The notes beneath the pieces are model-generated. The model did no database searches, was not told where the DNA came from, and was given only the letters and a program-made list of their open reading frames with translations. 64,000 nt of DNA from NCBI RefSeq assembly GCF_004358665.1, contig NZ_SMZR01000001.1, forward strand, positions 62,001-126,000. Reading direction: 5' to 3'. The stretch comes from Jeotgalibacillus sp. S-D1 (GTDB taxonomy: Bacteria; Bacillota; Bacilli; Bacillales; Jeotgalibacillaceae). Shown piece after piece: positions 1 through 8,784 of this stretch (position 1 is its first letter; each line of letters starts with the position of its first letter). A program made the position numbers and the translations under genes.

Positions 1-690
1 AAAAAAGATCATAAATTTGAATTTTCCACGGACTTTGAGAAAAAATTGACCAATGCCATTGAAAACACCCGCTTTGATCATTTTAAAGAACATTTGCAGA
101 TGGAATTAAGTGTGACCGAAAAGCACTCGGTTCTATCATTTTCAATGGTAGCTAACCGTGTATTATTTTTACTTGGTTCAACCGCCAAAAAATATGATAT
201 TGAATCAGGGGAAATACAAAAAATACTATGGGACTGCCAGCAGGGCATCTGGCAGCTAAATTCACAATCTAATGTGATCGGTTTACTTTTGGATTTAGCC
301 AATAAAATTATGGACGAAGTACATCTAACACGTTTTTCTAATGTTAAACTAATTGAAAGCATACGACAGTATGTAAATCTTCATTTCTCAGATGAGATTT
401 CTCTTACTGCTCTTTCTGAATTGTTTCACATTAACAGTGCTCATTTATCGGAAACTTTTAAAAATCATGTTGGACAGAATTTTAGTGATTACCTTGTGAG
501 CCTTCGTATGAAAAAAGCGGAGAGTCTATTAAAAGACAGTCAGCTGAAGATTATTGATATAGCGAATTTAGTTGGTTTTTCAAGTGCCGGATATTTTAGT
601 ACAGTGTTTAAAAAATACAGCGGGCAGTCTCCTCTTGAATTCCGGAAACTAGTAAATGAGGGCGGAACGCTTAAGTCAACAGGTTATTGA
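1..690 (+). CDS. AraC-type transcription regulator, C-terminal part (5' end outside window)
   Basis: The reading frame is open from the first base, so the gene starts upstream and the first in-window start codon (TTG at 46) is probably internal. The visible C-terminal ~100 residues form an AraC/XylS double helix-turn-helix: ISLTALSELFHINSAHLSETFK is followed by the second helix region IIDIANLVGFSSAGYFSTVFKK, ending with the typical SPLEFRKL. The part before it has no recognised domain and could be the linker of a YesN-type response regulator or a sensor domain of a plain AraC protein. The stop codon overlaps the next gene's earliest possible start, so the two are probably co-transcribed. Likely role: local activator of the fructan-type transport operon at 2250-7238. 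HTH assignment is firm; subfamily is not. Confidence 0.85.
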   Translation, partial: KKDHKFEFSTDFEKKLTNAIENTRFDHFKEHLQMELSVTEKHSVLSFSMVANRVLFLLGSTAKKYDIESGEIQKILWDCQQGIWQLNSQSNVIGLLLDLANKIMDEVHLTRFSNVKLIESIRQYVNLHFSDEISLTALSELFHINSAHLSETFKNHVGQNFSDYLVSLRMKKAESLLKDSQLKIIDIANLVGFSSAGYFSTVFKKYSGQSPLEFRKLVNEGGTLKSTGY

Positions 691-698
691 AGGCAGGG

Positions 699-2033
699 AT
701 GGGGATGAAAAAAGGATTGTTCACCATAATGATTGTCATATTACTGGTCCTTTCCGGTGCTGGATGGATTTATGTGGATTTTTATCTGAATAATCGTACT
801 GCAGAGATCGAAACAGAGAAAGAAAAACCAGTCACCCTTACGTTTTGGAGAAATTACGGGAATGCCGGTGAAAATAAGGCCTATGAAGAATTAATTGAAA
901 ATTTCGAACAAAAGTACCCGCATATTCAAATCAATATGAATTCCATCCAATACGGAGATTATGAATTAAGGCTCCGAACAGAGATAGCTGCGGGAAGCCC
1001 GCCCGATATTATGTCCATCGACAGCCCAAACCTTGCTCTTTATGCACATAGAGGATCACTCATTTCATTGGATTCATTCATGGAGGAAGACGGAGTCATT
1101 CATGATATTCCGCAGGAGCTGGTAGATGGAATAAGCTATCAGGGCAATGTGTATCTCGCACCGGTAGTCGCTCCAGGCATTGCTTTATTTTATAATAAGC
1201 ATTTGTTTAAAAAAGCAGGAGTTCCCCTTCCTTCAAGTGATCCTGCCAAGCCTATGTCCTGGGACGAAGTGCTTGAGGCTGCTGTGAAAATTACTGATCG
1301 AAAAAAAGGAATTATAGGAATAGACCCCGCTCAGGGCTTTGCAGGGGGTGAATCACCTGCATACTTTAAACTGCCGATCCTGTGGCAGTTTGGTGGAGAA
1401 GTGTTGAGCCCTGATAATACTACTGCCAGCGGTTACTTAAATTCGGAAGATTCCATAAAGGCTCTTGAATTTTATCAGGATTTATATCATGGGGAAAAAG
1501 TGGCAGCAATTGAAATGCCCAAAGAATCATTTGAAAGTGGAAAGCTGGGTATGACGGTGCTCGGATCGTGGGCGCTTGGGGAATTAAAATCGGCTCATCC
1601 TGAGTTTAAGCTGGGTGAGGATTATGGGATTGCCCCGCTGCCAAAAGGGGAGTATCAAGTAGTTCCAAACGGCAGCTGGTCACTTGGGATATCTTCCCGT
1701 TCTGAGCATCCCGACGAAGCATGGAAATTTATAGAGTTTCTTACAAGCTATGAGGGAATGAAGACCTATGTTACGGTCACAGGGGATATTCCGGCAAGGC
1801 AGTCAGTTGCTAAAGCTTTCCCGGAATTTAATGAATATCCAAACAATATCTTTGTCGAGCAGTCCCGCAAGTATTCAAAGAATCGTCCTGTGACCCCTGC
1901 TTACCCAGTAGTGAGCAGTACGATAAAGACATTATTTGAAGATATCGGCATTGGCAACAAAGATGTGAAAGATTCTGCCGATCGGGCAGTAAGAACAATT
2001 AATAACGGTATAAACGATTTGGAAAACAAATAA
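699..2033 (+). CDS. extracellular sugar-binding protein, membrane-anchored, coupled to the regulator
   Basis: Family 1 type extracellular solute-binding protein (about 445 aa). The N-terminus is a hydrophobic segment (residues about 5-25) after MKK, but no lipobox cysteine is visible, so it is probably held by an uncleaved helix and not as a lipoprotein. The body contains the usual features: VTLTFWRNYGNAGENKAYEELIENF and a C-terminal GSWALGE...DEAWKFIEFL pattern. Starts at TTG 687, ATG 699 and ATG 705 are all possible; ATG 699 or 705 is preferred because AAGG/AGGG motifs lie just upstream. It follows the regulator directly and is cut off from the permease genes by a terminator, and the permease operon encodes its own binding protein. 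A sensory role with the regulator is therefore possible (inference). Confidence 0.85.
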   Translation: MGMKKGLFTIMIVILLVLSGAGWIYVDFYLNNRTAEIETEKEKPVTLTFWRNYGNAGENKAYEELIENFEQKYPHIQINMNSIQYGDYELRLRTEIAAGSPPDIMSIDSPNLALYAHRGSLISLDSFMEEDGVIHDIPQELVDGISYQGNVYLAPVVAPGIALFYNKHLFKKAGVPLPSSDPAKPMSWDEVLEAAVKITDRKKGIIGIDPAQGFAGGESPAYFKLPILWQFGGEVLSPDNTTASGYLNSEDSIKALEFYQDLYHGEKVAAIEMPKESFESGKLGMTVLGSWALGELKSAHPEFKLGEDYGIAPLPKGEYQVVPNGSWSLGISSRSEHPDEAWKFIEFLTSYEGMKTYVTVTGDIPARQSVAKAFPEFNEYPNNIFVEQSRKYSKNRPVTPAYPVVSSTIKTLFEDIGIGNKDVKDSADRAVRTINNGINDLENK

Positions 2034-2065
2034 GACAAATCTAGTAAACTTCCGTATACACCTGA

Positions 2066-2096
2066 GGCATTTCCTTATAAAAGGAATGCCTTTTTT
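2066..2096 (+). terminator. rho-independent terminator after binding protein gene
   Basis: Inverted repeat GGCATTTCCTT / AAGGAATGCC with a 4-base loop, followed by six T. It separates the regulator/binding-protein unit from the permease operon. Confidence 0.9.
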
Positions 2097-2199
2097 GATG
2101 CCAGGCAAATTGTATTTGCCGAAAATGTTTAAAGCTCTCAACCGAAAATTTTAAAATCCTGCGTACAACAGCTTTGCTATAGTAAAAACAAGCAATGGC

Positions 2200-2213
2200 T
2201 GTAAGCGTTTTCT
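2200..2213 (+). promoter_or_regulatory. cre site (CcpA operator)
   Basis: TGTAAGCGTTTTCT matches the cre consensus TGWAARCGYTWNCW at every position. It lies 36 bases before the TTG start at 2250, downstream of a possible -10 (TATAGT, 2178-2183), the place expected for carbon catabolite repression of the ABC/GH32 operon. Confidence 0.8.
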
Positions 2214-2249
2214 ATAGCGGTATTAAGACTTTTAGAGGAGGGGAATCGA

Positions 2250-3263
2250 TTGCAAAATTTATTGAATCAAGAAAAAGAACCAGAAGAAGAGTTTGATCGG
2301 AGCAAGAATAAAAAAATCAATAAGCAGCCGCCTGCTAAAATAAAAAAGATTTCAAAAGCAAAACGTAATCTGGACTATATAAAGAAAAATTACATTCTTT
2401 ATTTACTCATTGCGCCGGCTGTCATCCTTACGATTATTTTTAAATATATCCCTATGTATGGAGCAGTCATCGCCTTTAAGGATTTTAGTCCGATGAAAGG
2501 AATCTTGGGAAGTGACTGGGTAGGTTTAAAACACTTTACAAGTTTTTTAACTTCACCCAACTTTTTAGAGATTTTTATGAACACAATAAAATTGAGTTCT
2601 TTTGAGCTGTTAATCGGCTTCCCCATCCCCATCATTTTGGCTCTAATGTTAAATCAAATACGGAAGGCAAAGGCTAAAAAGAATATCCAGTTAGCCCTAT
2701 ATGCTCCGCATTTTATTTCGGTCGTTGTCATTTCGGGAATGGTTTTTCTTTTCTTGTCACCAACAGGACCAATTAATGTCCTCTTAACAAATTTGTTTGG
2801 CACTTCCTTTTCTTTTATGTCCGATCCAGATGCCTTCCGCTCAATTTATATTACTTCAGGGGTTTGGCAGGGTGCAGGCTGGGCATCAATCATTTATGTT
2901 GCCGCCCTTGCGAATGTGGATCCTCAGCTGCATGATGCCGCTACAATTGACGGAGCGTCACTGCTTCAGCGGATTATCCATATTGACCTGCCAGTATTAA
3001 AACCGGTAATGGCTGTGTTATTTATTCTTGCAGCCGGCGGCATTATGGCGATTGGCTTTGAAAAGGCTTATCTGCTTCAAACAGCTATGAATCTTCCAAC
3101 CTCAGAAATTATTCCCACCTATGTATACAAAAAGGGGTTATTGGCAGGAGATTATTCGTTTGCAACAGCAGTAGGATTGTTTAACGCTGTGATAAATGTA
3201 GGCTTGTTGATTTTTGTTAACCAAGTAGTAAAAAAATTAAACGAAGGTGAAGGATTGCTTTAA
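2250..3263 (+). CDS. sugar ABC transporter permease, LplB type
   Basis: Integral membrane permease of the binding-protein-dependent sugar importers (337 aa). A long basic N-terminal tail (residues 1-45, many K and P) precedes six predicted membrane helices starting with YILYLLIAPAVILTIIF. The cytoplasmic EAA loop is clear at about 219-250 (AALANVDPQLHDAATIDGAS), the contact site for the ATPase. The start is TTG, set by a strong GAGGAGGGG 7 bases upstream. It resembles LplB of B. subtilis. It is followed after 15 bases by the second permease. No ATPase gene is present in the operon, which is usual for this class: a shared MsmX-like ATPase elsewhere is expected. Confidence 0.92.
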   Translation: MQNLLNQEKEPEEEFDRSKNKKINKQPPAKIKKISKAKRNLDYIKKNYILYLLIAPAVILTIIFKYIPMYGAVIAFKDFSPMKGILGSDWVGLKHFTSFLTSPNFLEIFMNTIKLSSFELLIGFPIPIILALMLNQIRKAKAKKNIQLALYAPHFISVVVISGMVFLFLSPTGPINVLLTNLFGTSFSFMSDPDAFRSIYITSGVWQGAGWASIIYVAALANVDPQLHDAATIDGASLLQRIIHIDLPVLKPVMAVLFILAAGGIMAIGFEKAYLLQTAMNLPTSEIIPTYVYKKGLLAGDYSFATAVGLFNAVINVGLLIFVNQVVKKLNEGEGLL

Positions 3264-3278
3264 GAAAGGAGTGTAAGA

Positions 3279-4154
3279 ATGAACAACTCAAGAAATGACC
3301 GTATTTTGCTGCTGATTAATAAAATACTGTTGACTGTCATCGTGTTAGTGATTTTGGTTCCGCTTCTATACGTCTTACTTGCTTCTTTTTTGCCGCCAAA
3401 CGCTCTGCTCAGCAAAGGTCTGGCTATTTCATTCTCAGATTGGACGCTTGATGGCTACAAACGGATTTTTTCAGATGGAACCATTATAAGAGGTTTTATT
3501 AATTCCATCTTGTACGCCGGTGGTTTTACGATTGTTTCAGTTGTAGTAACGGTTCTTGCTGGTTACACATTATCTCAGGAAGGGCTGGTAGGAAAAAAAA
3601 CCATCATGATCTTTTTCCTTGTGACGATGTTTTTCAATGGAGGGTTAATTCCCACCTACCTTGTTGTACGGGATCTGGGAATGCTGAATACAGCCTGGGC
3701 GATTATCCTTCCAAATGCAATATCTGTCTGGTTTATCATTCTTGCCAGAACCTATTTTAAAGGCATCCCAAATGAATTAAAAGAGGCTGCAAAAATTGAT
3801 GGTGCTTCAGATTTTAAAATTTTCTTAAAAATCATCTTGCCTCTGTCAAAGCCGATCATATTTGTGCTTGCTCTTTACGCCTTTATCGGGCAGTGGAATG
3901 CTTATTTTGACGCGATGATCTACCTTGAAGATCAAGAGTTGTATCCACTGCAGCTGGTTTTGCGGTCAATTCTTATCCAAAATGAAGTGCAGCCCGGAAT
4001 GATTGGGGATCAGATGGCCAGAGCTGAACTTCAGAGGATATCAGAAATGATCAAGTATTCTTCCATTGTCGTTGCCAGCCTGCCGTTAATCATTATGTAT
4101 CCATTCTTCCAGAAATACTTTGAGAAAGGTGTCATGGTGGGATCATTAAAATAA
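3279..4154 (+). CDS. sugar ABC transporter permease, LplC/YtcP type
   Basis: Second permease subunit of the importer (291 aa, family length about 290). The first helix is near residues 10-33 (KILLTVIVLVILVPLLYVLL), and the EAA loop lies at about 162-192 (GIPNELKEAAKIDGASDFK). The C-terminus ends EKGVMVGSLK, typical of the LplC/YtcP group whose members end in a GxxKG/GSxK tail. The start ATG has an AAAGGAGTG site. It forms an operon with the permease upstream and the lipoprotein gene 22 bases downstream. Substrate specificity comes from the neighbouring binding protein and GH32 enzyme, not from this subunit. Confidence 0.92.
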   Translation: MNNSRNDRILLLINKILLTVIVLVILVPLLYVLLASFLPPNALLSKGLAISFSDWTLDGYKRIFSDGTIIRGFINSILYAGGFTIVSVVVTVLAGYTLSQEGLVGKKTIMIFFLVTMFFNGGLIPTYLVVRDLGMLNTAWAIILPNAISVWFIILARTYFKGIPNELKEAAKIDGASDFKIFLKIILPLSKPIIFVLALYAFIGQWNAYFDAMIYLEDQELYPLQLVLRSILIQNEVQPGMIGDQMARAELQRISEMIKYSSIVVASLPLIIMYPFFQKYFEKGVMVGSLK

Positions 4155-4176
4155 AAAACGAAGTGAGGGGTTTAGT

Positions 4177-5784
4177 ATGAAAAAAGTATTTAAAGCAGTC
4201 CTGCCGCTGGCCATTGGAGCGCTAGCTATAGCAGGATGCAGCAATAATAACCAAAGCGCATCGTCTGAGGATTATGAACTGTCGGATGTATCCTTCCCGT
4301 TGGAAGAACCCGTAACTTTGAAATTCATGACACAAAGCTCTCCCCTGGCCCCAGCCGACCCGAATGAAAAACTTATCTTTGAGCGTTTGGAAGATCAAAC
4401 GGGTGTACAAATTGAGTGGAAAAACTACACCACCGATTCATTCGCTGAAAAAAGAAACTTAGCCATTGCAAGCGGAGAACATCCGGATGCTATTTTAAAT
4501 GCCGCTCTGAATGATAATGAATTATTAAAGCTTGCTAAAGATGAGACGATTATTCCAGTAGAAGATTTGATTGAAAAATATATGCCTAATCTGCAGGAAG
4601 TGCTTGAAAAAGCACCTGAATATAAAACGATGATAACAGCACCTGATGGTCATATCTACTCGTTCCCTTGGATTGAGGAGCTGGGTTCCGGTAAGGAAAG
4701 CATTCACTCAGTAGATGCATTTCCATGGATTAATGTGGAGTGGTTAAATGAATTGGGCCTTGAAATGCCCACTACAACTGATGAATTAAAAGACGTGTTG
4801 GTGGCATTTAAGGAAAATGACCCTGCCGGTGATGGGAAAACAATACCTATGTCCTTTATCATAAACGGTGGAGGAGAAGATCTTTCTTTCTTATTTGGCT
4901 CATTTGGACTTGGTGATAACTGGGATCATACCGTCGTTACAAATGATGGTGAGGTAGTTCTCACTGCTGCGGACGAGGGGTATAAAGAAGCAATTATGTT
5001 CTTTAACGAACTTTATGAGGAAGAGCTTATGGATGTAGAAGCGTTCGAGCAGGATTGGAATACCTATCTTTCTAAAGGAAGGGAAGACCGTTATGGCTTG
5101 TATTTTACCTGGGATAAAGGAAATATTACCGGGATGAATGATAAATATGACCTTATGCCTGCACTCGTTGGGCCGGATGGACAAAAGAATGTAGCACGCA
5201 CCAACGGAATGGGATTTGACCGTGGCAGAATGGTCATCACCAGTGCCAATCAGAATCTTGAATTAACTGCAAAGTGGATTGATCAGTTGTACGATCCGCT
5301 TCAATCAGTACAAGATAACTGGGGTACATATGGCGATGAAAACAAACAAAATATTTTTGAACTGGATGAAAGTACGAATATGCTTAAACATTTGCCGCTG
5401 GAAGGAACTGCTCCTGTTGAATTAAGAGAGCAAACCTCTATTGGAGGACCGCTTGCAATTCTTGATGAATACTACGGCACCGTTACCACAAAGCCGGACG
5501 ATGCAGCATGGCGATTAGATCTGATGAAAGAAGTTATGGTACCGGATATGAAAGCGGACAATATCTTCCCCCGGGTATTTCTCTCAGTTGAGGATTCAGA
5601 GAGAATATCAACAATTGAAGCTGACTTGATTCCATATATTGAAAGAAAACGTGCAGAATGGATTACAAATGGTAAAGTAGAAGAAGAGTGGGCAGATTAT
5701 TTGGAAGAACTAGAACGTCTGGGATTATCCGAATGGCTTAAAATTAAACAAACTGGATATGACCAGCATATGGAGGGCTTATAA
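4177..5784 (+). CDS. sugar ABC transporter binding lipoprotein, LplA/YtcQ type
   Basis: Large extracellular binding protein (535 aa, matching the 500-560 aa of the LplA/YtcQ class). The signal peptide ends in the lipobox AIAGC, with the lipid-carrying cysteine at residue 21, then a Ser/Asn-rich linker. The mature part begins EEPVTLKFMTQSSPLAPADPNE and contains the class pattern ERLEDQTGVQIEW. The start ATG has GTGAGGGG upstream. It is the third gene of the operon and its TAA overlaps the ATG of the GH32 gene by one base (TAATG), so translation of the two is coupled. Likely ligand: a fructose-containing oligosaccharide, inferred from the downstream enzyme only. Confidence 0.92.
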   Translation: MKKVFKAVLPLAIGALAIAGCSNNNQSASSEDYELSDVSFPLEEPVTLKFMTQSSPLAPADPNEKLIFERLEDQTGVQIEWKNYTTDSFAEKRNLAIASGEHPDAILNAALNDNELLKLAKDETIIPVEDLIEKYMPNLQEVLEKAPEYKTMITAPDGHIYSFPWIEELGSGKESIHSVDAFPWINVEWLNELGLEMPTTTDELKDVLVAFKENDPAGDGKTIPMSFIINGGGEDLSFLFGSFGLGDNWDHTVVTNDGEVVLTAADEGYKEAIMFFNELYEEELMDVEAFEQDWNTYLSKGREDRYGLYFTWDKGNITGMNDKYDLMPALVGPDGQKNVARTNGMGFDRGRMVITSANQNLELTAKWIDQLYDPLQSVQDNWGTYGDENKQNIFELDESTNMLKHLPLEGTAPVELREQTSIGGPLAILDEYYGTVTTKPDDAAWRLDLMKEVMVPDMKADNIFPRVFLSVEDSERISTIEADLIPYIERKRAEWITNGKVEEEWADYLEELERLGLSEWLKIKQTGYDQHMEGL

Positions 5785-7238
5785 TGGTGATCAATTCATT
5801 AGAGAAATTCAGACCAAAGCTGCATTATGCACCGCAGAAAAACTGGATGAACGATCCGAATGGCTTAGTTTATTTTGAGGGAGAGTATCATCTTTTTTAC
5901 CAATACAACCCTTATGACAGCAAATGGGGTCCCATGCATTGGGGCCATGCTGTCAGCAGGGATCTGATCAGCTGGGAAGAGTTAGACATTGCTTTGCATC
6001 CCGATGACAATGGCACGATTTTTTCAGGCAGCGCAGTAGTCGACTGGCATAACACTACCGGTTTTTTTCCGGACGAACCGGGCCTGGTGGCCATTTTCAC
6101 CCATCATTTGGACAAAGAGGACGGAAACCCTCCGGTACAGACTCAAAGCCTGGCGTATAGTTATGATCATGGTAGAACGTGGACGAAGTACGATCAAAAC
6201 CCGGTTCTTAAAGACGAATCAAAAATCGATTTCAGAGACCCTAAAGTTTTCTGGCATAAAGAATTTTCCCAATGGATTATGGCGCTTGCAACAGGTCAAA
6301 GCATTTCATTTTATTCGTCGCCAAATTTAATAGACTGGACGTTTAAAAGCGAATTTGGAAACGGCATCGGCTCCCATGATGGTGTATGGGAATGTCCTGA
6401 TTTATTCAGATTGAAATCAGATGATACTGGGGAAGAAAAATGGGTTCTAATTGTCAGTATTGGTGATGATCCGGACCGTTTAATGGGCTCACGCACTCAA
6501 TATTTCATTGGCTCATTTGATGGGGGTTCTTTTGCACCAGATCATAAGTCAATTAAATGGCTGGATTTCGGTAAAGACAATTATGCAGGAGTCAGTTTTT
6601 CCGATATTCCAGAAGAAGACGGCAGACGCATCTATATCGGCTGGATGAGCAACTGGCGATATGCCAACCAGGTTCCAACTGAGGGGTGGAGAAGTCAAAT
6701 GACACTGCCACGAGAACTTTCGCTGCAAAAAAAAGGAGACAACTGGCAGCTTGTCCAGCTCCCGGTACAGGAGTTGAATTCATACTTCGCTAAAGCGACC
6801 CAAATTCCTGCGGGTGAAGTAGATGGAAGATCCTATTATTCCGTAGACGAATCGCAGGCGGAATTGACCCTGACAATCGAACAGAAAGATGCGGTGAACT
6901 ACGGCATCATCCTTCACCATCGTGACAATCAGTCAACAACGATTACGATCCATTCAGCAGAAAAAGTGCTGGTTTTAGATCGTAAGCATTCAGGGGTAAC
7001 CGATTTTTCAAAAATGTTTGGAGATATACAGAAAATAGATCTTGATAACAGTTCCACCCTGCAGCTGAGATTGATTGTGGATACGTCCTCGCTGGAGCTT
7101 TTTATTGATAACGGAGCCTATGCTTTGACGAGTTTAATTTATCCAGATCAGTCTTGTGAAGGAATATCCGTTTTCAGTACAGAAGGAAACATTAACGTGA
7201 AAGATGGTGTCATTTCAACGCTTAGTAAACAAATTTAA
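5784..7238 (+). CDS. intracellular GH32 beta-fructosidase (sucrose/levan-oligosaccharide hydrolase)
   Basis: Glycoside hydrolase family 32 enzyme (484 aa), which hydrolyses beta-linked terminal fructose. All three signature blocks are seen: WMNDPNG at 21-27 with nucleophile Asp24, RDP at 151-153 (transition-state Asp152), and the EC block WECPD with acid/base Glu203. A beta-propeller is followed by a C-terminal beta-sandwich from about residue 350. There is no signal peptide, so it acts in the cytoplasm on imported sugar. As no PTS gene is present, the substrate is probably unphosphorylated sucrose, levan or inulin oligomers and not sucrose-6-phosphate (inference). It is the last gene of the cre-controlled operon and ends at a strong terminator. 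Confidence 0.93.
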   Translation: MVINSLEKFRPKLHYAPQKNWMNDPNGLVYFEGEYHLFYQYNPYDSKWGPMHWGHAVSRDLISWEELDIALHPDDNGTIFSGSAVVDWHNTTGFFPDEPGLVAIFTHHLDKEDGNPPVQTQSLAYSYDHGRTWTKYDQNPVLKDESKIDFRDPKVFWHKEFSQWIMALATGQSISFYSSPNLIDWTFKSEFGNGIGSHDGVWECPDLFRLKSDDTGEEKWVLIVSIGDDPDRLMGSRTQYFIGSFDGGSFAPDHKSIKWLDFGKDNYAGVSFSDIPEEDGRRIYIGWMSNWRYANQVPTEGWRSQMTLPRELSLQKKGDNWQLVQLPVQELNSYFAKATQIPAGEVDGRSYYSVDESQAELTLTIEQKDAVNYGIILHHRDNQSTTITIHSAEKVLVLDRKHSGVTDFSKMFGDIQKIDLDNSSTLQLRLIVDTSSLELFIDNGAYALTSLIYPDQSCEGISVFSTEGNINVKDGVISTLSKQI

Positions 7239-7245
7239 TGATCGT

Positions 7246-7277
7246 CAGCTGCCCAGTTTTTATGGGGCAGCTGTTTT
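7246..7277 (+). terminator. terminator of the ABC/GH32 operon
   Basis: CAGCTGCCC pairs with GGGCAGCTG across a short loop, followed by TTTT. It directly follows the GH32 stop codon. Confidence 0.88.
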
Positions 7278-7313
7278 AAATTGTACAGCCTTTAACTACT
7301 AAATTCCTGATAT

Positions 7314-7355
7314 TAAAAAGAGATAAGCAGCTTATCCCTGCTCATCCCCTTATCT
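7314..7355 (-). terminator. terminator of the VOC gene (minus strand)
   Basis: On the minus strand AGATAAG...CTTATCT forms a stem followed by CTTTTT. It lies just past the stop of the gene at 7361. Confidence 0.65.
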
Positions 7356-7360
7356 GGATA

Positions 7361-7774
7361 TTAGCCATCATAGTTAAACTGCCAGCTGATTCCGAATTTA
7401 TCAGTTACCTGTCCATAAAGCCGGCTCCAGGAGGATTCCTGCAGCTCCATGTCAATTCTTCCGCCTTCTTGCAATTTGTAAAAGCAGGATTTGATTTGAT
7501 CAGTATTTTTATTAACGAATGCCAGAGTGATATTGCTGCCTTGATTATACGGCATGCCCGGGAATGTATCTGAAAACATTACAGAAGTTCCGTCAATCTT
7601 TAACTGCGTATGCATAACCAGGTTTTTTGCCTCATCTGGCAGAGGATAATCCGGACTTGGCGGAATTTCTCCCATTGTCATGATCTTTTGTGTTTCTGTT
7701 TCAAATACCTCAGCATAAAATTCTACTGCTTCGCGGCAATTTCCATTAAATGATAGATAGGGATGTATAGGCAT
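7361..7774 (-). CDS. VOC-family protein, PhnB/YjdN-like
   Basis: Small (137 aa) vicinal-oxygen-chelate protein of the PhnB-like group, often named glyoxalase or, misleadingly, 3-demethylubiquinone methyltransferase. It shows the group's opening IHPYLSFNGNCREAVEFYAEVFE, the central VMHTQLKIDGTSVMFSDTFPG and the closing DKFGISWQFNYDG. The function of these proteins is generally unknown; they are cytoplasmic dimers. The start ATG has GAGGAGTG 6 bases upstream. It is a single gene with its own terminator. Confidence 0.88.
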   Translation of the reverse strand: MPIHPYLSFNGNCREAVEFYAEVFETETQKIMTMGEIPPSPDYPLPDEAKNLVMHTQLKIDGTSVMFSDTFPGMPYNQGSNITLAFVNKNTDQIKSCFYKLQEGGRIDMELQESSWSRLYGQVTDKFGISWQFNYDG

Positions 7775-7933
7775 TATTTCACTCCTCTAAAATAGTTTGT
7801 ATTTTCTGACTAAATTAAGTATAGCTCTATTTAACAGGATATACCATCAGTAATTGGGATAACTTTTGTTCTTATTTACCTAGTGAAGATAATATGAAAT
7901 GATAGAAAAGTATATATGCAGGAGGTTGATGTA

Positions 7934-8143
7934 ATGAACAAGTTTCTTATAAGTATCATTATAATAGCTGTTACATTCTTATTACTTGTTTCTCTTTTGT
8001 TGAATGCATCATTTTATTTTTATACGGACGAGATAAGGTCGCTGACCTCTCAGTGCAATGATCGGGACGGGGAAGTCAAGCTGGAAATTCATAATAATCT
8101 ATCTGGGTCCTATTCTTTTGAATGTAAATTGAATAATAACTAA
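7934..8143 (+). CDS. small single-pass membrane protein, unknown function
   Basis: A 69-aa protein starting at ATG 7934, chosen because AGGAGG (7920-7925) lies 8 bases before it; an upstream in-frame ATG at 7916 has no site. It has one hydrophobic helix (about residues 4-28, FLISIIIIAVTFLLLVSLLL) and then a short hydrophilic tail with two cysteines (SQCND and FECKLN), which could pair outside the cell. No family was recognised. It is convergent with the cell wall hydrolase gene and shares a strong bidirectional terminator with it, which supports a real transcript. Confidence 0.65.
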   Translation: MNKFLISIIIIAVTFLLLVSLLLNASFYFYTDEIRSLTSQCNDRDGEVKLEIHNNLSGSYSFECKLNNN

Positions 8144-8186
8144 TAACAAAAGCAGCAGGAAATAGATTCCTGCTGCTTTTGTTATT
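8142..8186. terminator. bidirectional terminator between convergent genes
   Basis: A 20-bp perfect inverted repeat (right arm TTCCTGCTGCTTTTGTTATT) with a 5-base loop, overlapping the stop codons of both flanking genes. T-rich runs in the stem serve both directions. Confidence 0.88.
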
Positions 8187-8784
8187 AGTTTGAAGCGAAA
8201 ACGTGGTCGCCAATTCTGGAACTGATCGTAAGCTGGTCGACCCATTTGGATGTTGATGTTTCCGGATTAAAGAAAAATAGCGCTCCATTTGATGGGTCAT
8301 ACCCATTCATAGCATCCTTAGCAGCATCAATTGATTCCTGATCTGCATGTTTGGTAATTTGGCCATTTTGAACAGGCTCAAAGGCATAGATATTGCCGTT
8401 TCCATGCGTTTCATAAACAACTTCTTCAATGCTGTCTGGGAATTCATCACTTTCTACCCGATTTAAAATGACTGCAGCTACAGCCGCTTTTCCTTTGTAT
8501 GATTCACCGCGTGCTTCAGCATGAACAAGGCGGGAAAGCAAATCTAGTTCATTTTCATTTAATTTTTCTTCACCAGTAGTTAATGTTTGTCCAGGATGAA
8601 TAATGTTTCCGGAAAGACCGTTTGCCGTTTTTAATTGATCCACAGTTATACCGTATTGTTGGCTGATCTTCCATAAGGAATCTCCGCTTTTTACCTTATA
8701 TTGTTGAGACGCTGCTTCTGTTGGTGCTGCTGGAAAAGAAAAGGCTGTTAAAGATACCAGTCCAGCAATAAGCCATTTTTTCAT
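8185..8784 (-). CDS. secreted cell wall hydrolase, LysM + SleB/CwlJ domain
   Basis: Exported peptidoglycan hydrolase (199 aa). A signal peptide (residues 1-25, ending PTEAAS) is followed by one LysM peptidoglycan-binding repeat (about 28-69, YKVKSGDSLWKISQQYGI...IIHPGQTL) and a Hydrolase_2 domain (about 78-199) with LVHAEARGE, where Glu90 or Glu94 is the likely catalytic acid, AAVILNRV and FEPVQNG. This domain is found in the spore cortex enzymes SleB and CwlJ and in vegetative relatives such as YkvT. LysM at the N-terminus is commoner in the YkvT-like group than in SleB, which has a different binding repeat. The start is set by GGAGG 10 bases upstream. Confidence 0.92.
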   Translation of the reverse strand: MKKWLIAGLVSLTAFSFPAAPTEAASQQYKVKSGDSLWKISQQYGITVDQLKTANGLSGNIIHPGQTLTTGEEKLNENELDLLSRLVHAEARGESYKGKAAVAAVILNRVESDEFPDSIEEVVYETHGNGNIYAFEPVQNGQITKHADQESIDAAKDAMNGYDPSNGALFFFNPETSTSKWVDQLTISSRIGDHVFASN

